Source: Aotearoamyces nothofagi (lineage: Eukaryota; Ascomycota; Leotiomycetes; Leotiales; Tympanidaceae). Taken from it: 64,000 nt of DNA. The position numbers and the translations under genes are program-made. Position 1 is the stretch's first letter. Every line of letters starts with the position of its first letter. The stretch is from the NCBI GenBank assembly GCA_015345905.1, contig JADDTR010000004.1, positions 558,001 through 622,000 on the forward strand, given 5' to 3'. Shown here piece by piece: positions 34,621 through 43,581 of the stretch. The notes under the pieces are model-generated. The model was not told where the DNA came from. It saw nothing but the letters and a program-made list of their open reading frames with translations, and did no database searches.

Positions 34621-35367
34621 TCTATTTCTGTCAGATCAGCTCCTCTCTCATTCTTCTTTTCTATCACATAAAGCCAGCTATAAGAGCGCTGTCATCCACG
34701 CCACTATCATCCATCCCATGAATGAAAGAAGAAACGCATTTCGCTCAAGAGGTTAGTCAATACGTACGTTGGTTCAAGTCAAAGACTCTCTCTCTCTCTC
34801 TTTTCTCGTACAGTTCTGAAGGATTTCTTACTTCGACGATCGGTATAATGCAAGAATTGGAAAATATGTGTCGTTCAATGGACGGTGGAGGGTGTTACTG
34901 CGAGCGGATTGTGCGAGGACTTGAGACTCAATGGGCGATGTGGGTGTGGGTGTGGGTGTGTATGATTTATATCGTATGGGCGCGGCGTGCAGCGAAGGTC
35001 AGATCGGAGCAGGATGGGATGGGTCCCTGTAGGGCCGAAACGGCTTACGCGGTGTGCTGAAAGCAACCCAGCACGCTAGGTGCATAGATAAATGGAGGGG
35101 CGGGAACTGGATTATTGAGTTACATGGATTTAATGGTGGGTGTGTTGATCGCTGCTCTGGGGTGGTACAGAGGAAGGGAGTGTTCAGATTGCTGGGTTCT
35201 GGTGACGATTTCTCGAGGAACTTCCGATTGGTAAGATTTCTTAGTATTTTGATAATTCCATTATGTACTATTTGTTCTAACCTTGATACAATAGGAAAAC
35301 TCCAAAGACTGCTACATATCCACCCAAATCCCAAATTAACCCAGTATTGTGATTTCAACAGAGGTAT
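34621..35367. other. Intergenic region between Myb-like genes F and G
   Basis: About 750 bp hold the promoter of gene F, including a short CT microsatellite at 34785-34800, and the 3' flank of gene G. No gene was recognised. Confidence 0.45.
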
Positions 35368-36225
35368 TTATACCATTGCATAGGAAGCATCCCACTTCTC
35401 CTCCATCTTGACCATCATCTCCGAATGGCCCATTCCCATTTGCGGAGTAAACATATCCAAATACGGCCCCTCAAAATGCTGTGGGATGTCCATCGCCATG
35501 TCATACCCTTGCAACAGCATGTCGTCATGCATCTGTTGATATATGTTTGCTTCATGCTGCGGATGGACCATTAAATTGAAGTTCGTGACTTCTGACGTAT
35601 GTGGGGTTTGGGGTTGGCTTGAAGGAGTCTCGATTCGCATGTGCATCATCGGCGTGTTAAGCCCGTACTCGGATTTTGGCGCAACTGCCTCCTCGGCAAT
35701 TGGTTCAGCCTTAACAATCATAACAGCTTCAGGTGCTCTCTGTACTGTCGTCCCAGAGGCGTCGTCAAGGCTTGACGACGTGGGACTGGACATTTGACCC
35801 AAGAGTGAAGGATCTGGTCTGCTAGACTGCTGTGTGTCTTGTTCCAAGGCAGGAATTTCGAGTTTAATGTCCGAAGCCATGTCTTCAGCTACAATCTTCT
35901 CATTTTTTGGGGGGCGTCCAGGCTTCCCAACACGTTTGGCTACATTCTTCCGTGGCTTGCGAGGACTTATGACGTGACCTTCCATTTGTCCCTTGAAGCG
36001 GGAGAAGCGCATGCGAGCTGCGTGCCCATTGGTGATGTTGTTTTCACTGGAGACCTTGTGCCACTCGATCTGACAGGCATGAAGCTCAGCATTGGTAAGC
36101 TGAGGATGTGTTGCGGTACTCGAAATATGTGTGGACGATAAGAAGATTAGATTACTTACACTCTTCAGATCCAGTTGCTTGATTATAGAATACAGAAACT
36201 GATGCATGGGATCTTTACCCGGCAT
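35368..36225 (-). CDS. Myb/SANT-like protein G with AT-hook-like motif
   Basis: Exons are 36160-36225 and 35368-36069, giving 255 aa. Domain (about 7-56): MHQFLYSIIKQLDLKS, phase-0 intron, IEWHKVSSENNITNGHA, helix ARMRFSRFKGQMEG. Just after it, SPRKPRKNVAKRVGKPGRPP holds a GRP core like an AT-hook, a minor-groove binding motif. DIKLEI, IVKAEP and MVKMEE fit the SUMO consensus. The C-terminus is rich in Met, Gln and His. The 90-bp intron is a multiple of three without stop codons, so an unspliced mRNA would insert 30 residues between helices 1 and 2. The start is the first ATG; the upstream in-frame codon is GTG. Confidence 0.78.
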   Translation of the reverse strand: MPGKDPMHQFLYSIIKQLDLKSVSNLIFLSSTHISSTATHPQLTNAELHACQIEWHKVSSENNITNGHAARMRFSRFKGQMEGHVISPRKPRKNVAKRVGKPGRPPKNEKIVAEDMASDIKLEIPALEQDTQQSSRPDPSLLGQMSSPTSSSLDDASGTTVQRAPEAVMIVKAEPIAEEAVAPKSEYGLNTPMMHMRIETPSSQPQTPHTSEVTNFNLMVHPQHEANIYQQMHDDMLLQGYDMAMDIPQHFEGPYLDMFTPQMGMGHSEMMVKMEEKWDASYAMV

Positions 36226-36969
36226 GGCTGGACCTCTGCGTAAGCTCGCCACGGTTGCTATATTGCCTCAGACCCCAGCTATGGGAAAGGAGAGGTGCAA
36301 TAAATTTGAAATGGCGCAAGTGTGCGTGAGCAGAATGCAGAATACAGGGGATTGGTGGCTGGATGATAGAAAAGACGGCACGGTGAAGAAGATAGAAGCG
36401 GGCAGAAATGAGAGCTGAAGGATGCTAATATGTGATCGGCTGTGAAAGAGAAACGGAACGCAAGGTTTGCTCTCACAGCTTGCTCGAACAGCTTGCTCGA
36501 CGAGGCGGGCGGACTAACACCCAGCTGCAAACCCAGCTGCAAACCCAGTTGAAGAGTCTATGTCATAGGTTTCAAATAAATATTGAATAGCATGATACCA
36601 TGTGGGCTGCCGGAGAGGGAAAAGGAGATGTAGACGCGGCCAGGAATGATAAAAGTGCAGACGCGTTAAGTGCATGCATGAAGAGGTAGGGGTTTGTTTC
36701 TCGGCAGACGTGGATATCGACCAAAGAGCGCATCATCTCCAGTTCCCAGGACAATGAGGCCGGTGATGGGAAAGCGCAGAGAGTAGGGCGGGTGCAGTGG
36801 GTGCAGTGGGTGTGCAGTGGGCACAATAATGATATGATGCTGGTGCGAGATGCACAGTAGTCGCTGGGGGGAAAGAATGAAGAACGACAAGGGGATGGGC
36901 CAGGAAAAGAAAGGAGCAGGTGGGCTGAGCTGAGCTCGAGAGCTGAAGACGTGATCACCACAGTAACTA
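36226..36969. other. Region upstream of Myb-like gene G with short tandem repeats
   Basis: This holds the promoter of gene G. It contains CAGCTTGCTCGA twice at about 36477-36500, ACCCAGCTGCAA about 2.5 times at 36520-36552, and GTGCAGTGG-type repeats near 36785-36820. No gene is supported. Confidence 0.5.
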
Positions 36970-37584
36970 TCATGCGCACGGACCCTCTCCATATCCTCCC
37001 AGGCTACGTACCGTCGCGCCACCCGTTGTCTCTGCTGCCTGCAAACGAGCCCGGGGTTTGCCGGCTTGTGGAACGGCAGAAGCAAGGGAAGTAGCGGTGT
37101 GTTTTGTTATCGAGGCCGTCGAGTCCGCCGAGTCCGCCGAGTACCTGATCGCCGCTGCCGTGGCCGAGTGATTGGGCGTCGTGGCTGGAGACGAGGAGGA
37201 TCCCGGGCGATAAGGCCTGTGGGTCCTGGGTCCCTGGGCCAGATCTGGGGAAACCCGTGGCGACGGGCCATCTGTGCCAGGGGCGGCTGCTAATGCCTCC
37301 TCTGCCCATGAGGCGCACCGTGCCGCCCGTGCCTGCATATGCAGGTGCAAAGATATACAGGCCTGCTGTGCAGCCTCAAAGATATTCTGGAAGTGATTGG
37401 AGCATGCATCATAATACCAACCTCTGGACATCCGCGAAGCTGCAGATGGGTTTGATGGTGAAGCTTGGTAATGTTGACTCATTGGGCCTTGATTATCGTC
37501 CCATGAGCATAAGCGTCCGAATAATGAACTGATATGCCAAGGTTTGCATGGGATGGCTGCTTTGATATTCTCCCAGGAGGTCAT
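36970..37584 (-). CDS. Possible degenerate Myb/SANT-like protein H
   Basis: An open frame of 204 codons starts MTSWENIKAAIP, whose W-E-x-I resembles the second helix of the neighbours (compare IDWEAVAAVM in F). About 50 codons on, GWYYDACSNHFQNIFE resembles the HEACRQHYQKI helix of gene I. A first exon with helix 1 was not found upstream, and the text between the two blocks may be an intron. The C-terminal half is GC-rich Ala/Ser/Pro low complexity. Unlike the other members it has no psi-K-x-E motif. It is either a damaged or partial member, or a gene whose exons I could not place. Confidence 0.3.
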   Translation of the reverse strand: MTSWENIKAAIPCKPWHISSLFGRLCSWDDNQGPMSQHYQASPSNPSAASRMSRGWYYDACSNHFQNIFEAAQQACISLHLHMQARAARCASWAEEALAAAPGTDGPSPRVSPDLAQGPRTHRPYRPGSSSSPATTPNHSATAAAIRYSADSADSTASITKHTATSLASAVPQAGKPRARLQAAETTGGATVRSLGGYGEGPCA

Positions 37585-37874
37585 ATTCCGGATAGTTCTT
37601 TTTGTGTGCCGGGGTTCCCTATCAAATATTTCTCGGCGTGGTGGCTACTATGAGAGATAGCCTAGTGTGGGCCGGCATTTTGGCTGTTTCCCCCTCCAAC
37701 CCCTCCGCCTACTTATCAACTCCTATCTTGCTTTCACAGTAAATTCACACACGCAACTCTGTGCCAAACTCAGGCCATCAACTCCTATCTTGCTTCGCAT
37801 TTCTCCCAACTCCAACTGTCTTGCCTATACCTCTGATCAAGTATCAAATCTCATCAGCCATCAACACTATCAAC
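37585..37874. promoter_or_regulatory. Divergent region between Myb-like genes H and I, with direct repeat
   Basis: This 290-bp stretch lies upstream of gene I. ATCAACTCCTATCTTGCTT (19 bp) occurs perfectly at 37715-37733 and 37777-37795, 62 bp apart. It may be a duplicated promoter element or a simple local duplication. Confidence 0.6.
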
Positions 37875-38651
37875 ATGCCTTCTCAGTGGGACCATAAAGC
37901 TGACAAGGTAATTCTACGCTTTTGGCTTCTGTTAACAAGATTTCTGTTCACAAATAACTTTAGGATCTGCTCCTTACAATCATCGAGGACGGAAACCTCA
38001 CTCACATCGACTGGCCATCTGTCTCTGGCACAATGAAGGGAAAGAACTACACCTTCAGCCACGAAGCATGTCGGTAAGTTCATTATTTATTGGTTTACAT
38101 TTCCACCGTTCACTCACTACAAATTCACGTCTCAACTTTACATGAATCTGATAAGCTTCAAAAAAAACTGCATTTAATCACATCTTCCTTTCTTAGCACA
38201 TCTCCTCCTATCCCATCCTGTATATCATTCCTATACATGAAACGCAAGCACTAAAGTCATCTCAGTCAACATTACCAAAAGATCCGCAAAGAGTCCCGCA
38301 AGGACACCGGTAATGGCAGCTTCTCCACACCTACCAAAGCCAGCGCGTCCGCCAATTCAACCCCAAGCTCCAAGCGTTCGGCAAAATCTATGACTACCTC
38401 GACATCCAGCAACGCCGACGATGACGAGGAGATACAGACGCCTTCAAAGCGGAAGCGGATGACAAAAAAGGAAAAGCAGGAACAGGAGGACTTGGGAGGT
38501 TTCCTGAACCAGTCGGCTACACAATTTAAGATCGAGAGGGATGACAGTGATGGTTCTCATATTCCGATTGATTTGGAAGGGGATAGGTAAGTTCTACTCC
38601 TTTTGCTGCGTCTTTTGTACTGATGCGTGCTATAGTATCTATGATGCCTGA
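37875..38651 (+). CDS. Myb/SANT-like protein I
   Basis: Exons are 37875-37907, 37964-38073, 38266-38586 and probably 38636-38651, giving 159 aa. MPSQWDHKADK joins DLLLTIIEDGNLTHIDW and PSVSGTMKGKNYTFS, then the helix HEACRQHYQKIRKES (domain about 12-60). The intron before helix 3 is phase 2, at the matching place to that in gene B. A Ser/Thr-rich linker, a basic TPSKRKRMTKKEK patch and QFKIERDD (SUMO-type) follow. Without the last splice the frame ends EGDR at 38590. With it (GATAG|GTAAGT, branch TACTGAT, CTATAG) it ends SIYDA, parallel to genes E and F. It is the only plus-strand member of the row. Confidence 0.75.
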
Positions 38652-40388
38652 TCTACTTTGCGAATCATCGGATCATATTCCCATCTACTAAGCATTGCCT
38701 ATAATGAAAGGCATAGATCGTGGTGGAATGATATTGGTTGATAGGGAGGGTGCACTGCTTTTTAAGAAAATCGTTTCTATACCTGGCTTGATAGCGTTTT
38801 GATTTCCTCCTTTTTCATCATGGCCATAAGCTACTATCACGACAACGACCAAAAATCGGCATGATGAGATATTTCCATAGTCACCTGAAGCAAACAAAAT
38901 AAAAATCAACCATGCCCCTATTGTCCCCAAGATCTATCCCAGCTGCACACCCCTCCTCCAAGTTCCTCCCTCCCACCCTCTCCATCGCCCTTTCCGCAAG
39001 ACCCGATACACTCCCACACCCTCAGCCAATCCTCCCAAACCCGTCGTTAATCCTCCGTGAACCCAAGATAGCATCAGATAGCCGTCCGGCCAAGCACCGA
39101 GTCATGCCCGCCCCCGTCCTCGGACGAACTCTCTAGCCGTGCTGACGCCCAGGGTGCCGTCCAGGATCAGCAAGTCGGAGACCCGCAAAAAAGAAAATGC
39201 ACCTGCATAAGTGTTTCGAGCACCTCGCAAGAGAAACCCTTGCGGGCGACGACCGCGAGCTTGTCATGCGTTCATCCTGGTTCCCGGAATGGGGAGCCGT
39301 CGGGGCGGGCGGGTTGGCTGGGTGGTGAGTGGGAATTTGCTTCTGGTCTAACGATTTCTCTTTGTTTGCTTTTTTTTGGAGGGGAGGATATAGAGGGGTG
39401 GTGGGTGCGATAGGGATAGCATGATAGGCACAGGAAAGGAAGGTGACACGGTGGCTGAAGAAAGACATGTCGCTCGCTGCCAGTCGCTACTGTAGCAAAT
39501 CGCATTTCCTACTACCAAGACGAACCAATATCAGGTCGCCATACGTACACACACAGCCCACGAAGCTGTATACCAACAATAATCAACCCAAAAAATAACA
39601 TGCAATGATGCTTGTAGAGATATATCCTCTTATAGATATCACTCCCTTATTTACAATTTGAAGATTTATATTAATAGGTGTTTTTAACTAGTGTTTCAGA
39701 CTCAGCTGACTCCGCTAAATCGCATATGTTACCTGACGTTACCTTACATCACGTGTACAATAGAGTAAACCAATGTCCCACTAGCCAGCGGACAGACATA
39801 TGTAAAATAGGATACTCTTAGACTGGTTTAGCCTTAAGCTTCCAGCATATTAATCAAGGAACAACTTCACCAAGTTGACTACAAACTTATGTGTAACGTC
39901 CGCTGCACCCCAAACAAATATCGATGAGCTAGAACAATATAATACAACTGTCAACAAATATACATCCCATTTCTACTATTTCAAGAAATTCTTTTGCCTT
40001 GTTGAATTGCGGATTGTAAACTCGACTTGATACCTTAAGTTCGAGGGTTGATTTTTAATATTGTAGCTGTGGTGAGAGAATACGGACCTGAAAATACACT
40101 GTATGGCTTGATATTAATAGATTAAAGGCGTTCCGTTGACAAAGAAATGGCTCTTCTCAATCCTCAAGGCCCTTTGTCTACAAAAATAGCTTGAATACTT
40201 GATGGTGTTGCTAACACCAACATCCACAAAGGAGCTTTGTTACTAAACAAAGGTCCTACAACAGCACATCCACATCTTCAGCAACAAGTAAATCATTCAA
40301 TTCTGATTGAGTATAACTACTCCAACCACTTATCCGGCAGCCAGGCCAAAATCCGTGATCGTAAGTGTCCCTATTTCAAATCTCCACA
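38652..40388. other. 1.7-kb gene-free stretch
   Basis: This lies between gene I and the amidoligase-like gene. Open frames at 38912-39136 (plus) and 39133-39468 (minus) lack domains and are Pro/Ser-rich shadows of C-rich DNA. From about 39540 to 40250 it is AT-rich without genes. Nothing recognisable was found. Confidence 0.45.
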
Positions 40389-41429
40389 ATGTCCAACCCC
40401 TTTCCCATGCCAACCATAACATTCGGTCTCGAGCTCGAATTCCTCTACGCCTCACGCATAGACCAAATCCTCGCCTTTCTCGGCCGCCAGTTCGAGAACC
40501 GCCAGGACGACACCGAGGCCTTCCTCGCGACACTTCTCAGTGAGCCGCTCAGCAATGCCACCCCGTCTGCTCTGGGCCCCATCGGCCGGCACAATAGTAA
40601 GGAGACCGCCCAGTATTTGCAATGGTCCATCACGGGAGACGGCTCGGTGGGAGCGACGCAAGACGAGATCGCCTCACAGCTCGAAATCGACGAAGCCGAG
40701 CTCGACGCGCACTGGCACTACATCGGGCTGGAACTGGTGTCGTCAGTATTGCTCGTCTCGGCCGAGCCGCAATGGCTCGCCATGCTGCAGCAGATCGAAG
40801 GAAACCTGACCCCCATCCCCTTTGTGCGCGGTGCTTTAACCAACGACAGTTGCGGACTACACGTGCATTTCACGTTCCGGGAGCAGCAGCTCGATCTGCA
40901 GACGCTCAAGAACCTGATCATCATCTGGACCGTCTGCGAGGAGGAGATCAACGCTCTGCATCCCGCGCACCGCCTACCGCCGCTGAATGAATACGCGCAG
41001 TCCATGCGCGAAGCCTGCCGGCCTTATTCACATCAGCGCTTCGCTCTGGGCATCTATTCGGCCACGTCCGCGGAGCAGATCCAGGCTACCATCGGGACAA
41101 GCCCGCACGGTGGCGAGTTGCGGAATAGCAAGATCAATATCTCCTTTGCGAGGGGGAATAAGCCGCTGACTGTTGAGTTTAGAGAACATAGAAGCACGAT
41201 CGATTGCCAGGAGATTTATTGGTGGGTGAAGCTCTGCGAGGGTGTTTTGAAAGTGAGTAGATATTTGGCCATGATTGGCTTGCTGCTTGTTGATCAGCCA
41301 GACTTACAGGGACGGGATGTTTTTGCGTTCTTCAAGACCTCGCTTTTTGAAATAACTAGGTTGGGCGAGCAGGGGAATCAGTTCTTTAATGAGAAGAGGG
41401 CCGAGTATGACCTCGAGAAAGGTAACTGA
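40389..41429 (+). CDS. Amidoligase-like protein
   Basis: A single open exon encodes 346 aa. The first ATG gives MSNPFPMPTITFGLELEF, the usual opening of the putative amidoligase family, which has a glutamine-synthetase/GCS-like carboxylate-amine ligase fold. Later motifs are SCGLHVHFTF (about residues 155-164), a helix-rich middle, and LTVEFREHRSTID (about 257-269), with Glu and His residues that bind metal and ATP in this fold. The substrate is unknown. A 45-bp GTGAGT...CAG stretch near 41252-41296 is in frame and stop-free; I keep it as coding. Codons are rich in third-position G and C, unlike the Myb-like row beside it, and the gene stands alone in AT-rich DNA. Confidence 0.75.
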   Translation: MSNPFPMPTITFGLELEFLYASRIDQILAFLGRQFENRQDDTEAFLATLLSEPLSNATPSALGPIGRHNSKETAQYLQWSITGDGSVGATQDEIASQLEIDEAELDAHWHYIGLELVSSVLLVSAEPQWLAMLQQIEGNLTPIPFVRGALTNDSCGLHVHFTFREQQLDLQTLKNLIIIWTVCEEEINALHPAHRLPPLNEYAQSMREACRPYSHQRFALGIYSATSAEQIQATIGTSPHGGELRNSKINISFARGNKPLTVEFREHRSTIDCQEIYWWVKLCEGVLKVSRYLAMIGLLLVDQPDLQGRDVFAFFKTSLFEITRLGEQGNQFFNEKRAEYDLEKGN

Positions 41430-41995
41430 ACGCAGAATTAGAGAACAACCAAAGGTAAGCCCTGTTTTATTATAGCCGAAAGGGGTTTTCATAATGTTGC
41501 TATTTACCCCGACTTGGGACTATTTAGTCATCTTATTCCACCTTTGGCTCTTGGAAACATTTGCAGAAATCTGGTGCGATAGTGCAAAAGAGCTCTCTTT
41601 CTTCCACATAACTAACAATGTGAAACCACCCACCATTACAGTGCTGAGAAGCAGTGGCGCCTATAAAATAGCGTGATTTTATATTCCTAACCAGGAATTT
41701 GGTGTGTGGGCCGTGGAAACAATAGAATGAATCAAGTGAAGCATATATTTCAATGAGACTTCTCATAAACACATGTTTAAATATCACATGATCGGATATC
41801 AAAAATGATGTATGATCATGAAACACAAGATTCTTTCATATGTCATTGGTCTATTGTGTGTGATGACCGTAATGGAGTATTCCCAACTCCAAACCGTATC
41901 CTCGGTGTAACGTGAACCACCTGCAACTGCCATCTTAATGCTTCAGTTATAAACACCAGTAAATATCAAGTCCAACTCCATGTAGTGGACACATC
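41430..41995. other. Convergent intergenic region
   Basis: About 570 bp of AT-rich DNA lie between the 3' ends of the amidoligase-like gene and UFD1. No gene was recognised. Confidence 0.5.
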
Positions 41996-43274
41996 TTAAG
42001 CTTTTCTACCATCCAATCTTCGGCCGCCTCCTTCTTCAGGCTTCTTCGACTCTGGTTTTGGCTTCTCATCTGGTTCGCCCTTACGCTTCACGCCCCCTCT
42101 CAGAGTTTGTCCTTGTCCTGCAAATGATGGTTGTTGTGCATCGGCATTTTCCTTGTCCTTGTCCGCTTGAGTCTTGACTGGTTTGATTTCATAGCCAAAG
42201 AATAACTGATTCGGAGGCAATCGAAGTGGCTGTGGACCATTTGTTCTCCGAATAACTGCTGGGGTTGCTGGAGGGTTTGTAGACGTCCCAGCTACCGGCG
42301 TTGATACCTTTGGCGTAGGTGCCCTGCTACCTTTCTTGGAATTTAACTTTTGGCCACCAAGAAGGAAATTGGACGAAACAGCTCTTGCGCCAGTTGCAGC
42401 TGTGTTGGAAGCTGGTGCGATAGCATCATAATTAATCGATTGTGCCATGGAGCCTTGGTTATGTAATAAACCACCGGCAGGAAGTCCACCCTTGGTGCTT
42501 CGGGGTGTGCTGGCACCACTACCCCTCGTTCGATCAGGTTCAATATAGCCAACCGGGGGCGCGAAGTCAACCTCTACATCTGTCTCTAGCATACTAACGC
42601 CCATCTTCTCGCTTTCAGGTTTGACTTCCAAAACTGCAATGTCATATACAGTATCATTGTAATGGAAGCTAAATACATCTCCTTTTGTGAGCGTCGAAAA
42701 GTTTCGGAATGCATTCTCCAGTACTGCTTTTGGATCACTGATTTCAATGAAATTTGGAGACTGAGGTTGTAGTTTGACGAGTTTTGCTGGTGCGAGATCC
42801 GTTGACTTAATTTGTACAAGATCACCTGCTTCAAGCAGAAGGGTTTGCATCATCTATAAAAGGTCAGCATATCCTGCAACGGCCATTCTTCAAAACTTAC
42901 CCAGCTTGGCAGGTAGATTTTGCCCTCTTCCGCTATGAACTCCAACACACCTGCATGTGTGGCCCGCTGCCTCTGGCCATTTACCAGCTCAAACAACATC
43001 GGATATGTGATATGTAACCTCGTCAGCTTGTCCAACGCCGACGGTGGCATCATGATCTTCCCGCCATAATTTAGATGTTCTCGTTCTGGCCCCGGCAACA
43101 TGACCATGGGATAACAACGATAATATTCATCAAAACGACGAGGCTGGCCACTACGCATGCCGCCAGTCCGAAGCGCGTTGTACATCTGTGCAGGGTCGTC
43201 CGCATCGTAGAAGTTCGGGTTAAACTGAGAGAGTTAGCAGGAAGTCGAGGAGGTCTTTCTAGTTGCCATACCAT
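41996..43274 (-). CDS. UFD1: UFD1, ubiquitin fusion degradation protein 1
   Basis: Three exons (43272-43274, 42901-43224, 41996-42853) give 394 aa. The first coding exon is the ATG alone. The 47-bp intron (branch GCTAAC) then leads to FNPNFYDADDPAQMYN. The UFD1 domain covers about residues 30-215: FDEYYRCYPMVMLPG, YGGKIMMPPSALDKL, YPMLFELVNG, EGKIYLPSWMMQTL. The C-terminal half is flexible and Lys/Pro-rich, and should carry the p97 and NPL4 contact sites. UFD1-NPL4-CDC48 extracts ubiquitinated proteins from the ER and chromatin. It is divergent with LIN1, 307 bp away. Confidence 0.92.
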
Positions 43275-43581
43275 GGTGAAGTTATGCAGAAGAAATCAAG
43301 GATTACTTCAACTCGCCGCCCCTGCACATAGAATAGAAATAAGCTGTTCGTAGAGGTATTGGCGTATTTTGGCAAGGTGTCAACTTCAACTGAAGTATTG
43401 GGTAAGCTTTGGGTAATCGTGGAAGGCGAGAGCTACAGCGGAATGACGCATGGGGGCGGAAGCGAGGGTGGGAGCTAGTAGAGTCGCCTATTCCACCCCG
43501 CCAATGTGCTCGATATCAACATCTGAGAAGACAGCAGGGCTGAGACTTCAGTAAAGTCGTATAGGCGATTATTTTACAATC
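43275..43581. promoter_or_regulatory. Divergent promoter, UFD1 and LIN1
   Basis: 307 bp lie between the two start codons and serve both genes. No defined element was recognised. Confidence 0.55.

Noticed and set aside
41252-41296. Possible 45-bp intron in the amidoligase-like gene
   Set aside because: In frame, stop-free and encoding a plausible hydrophobic helix; it is also short for an intron here. Kept as coding, though not excluded.
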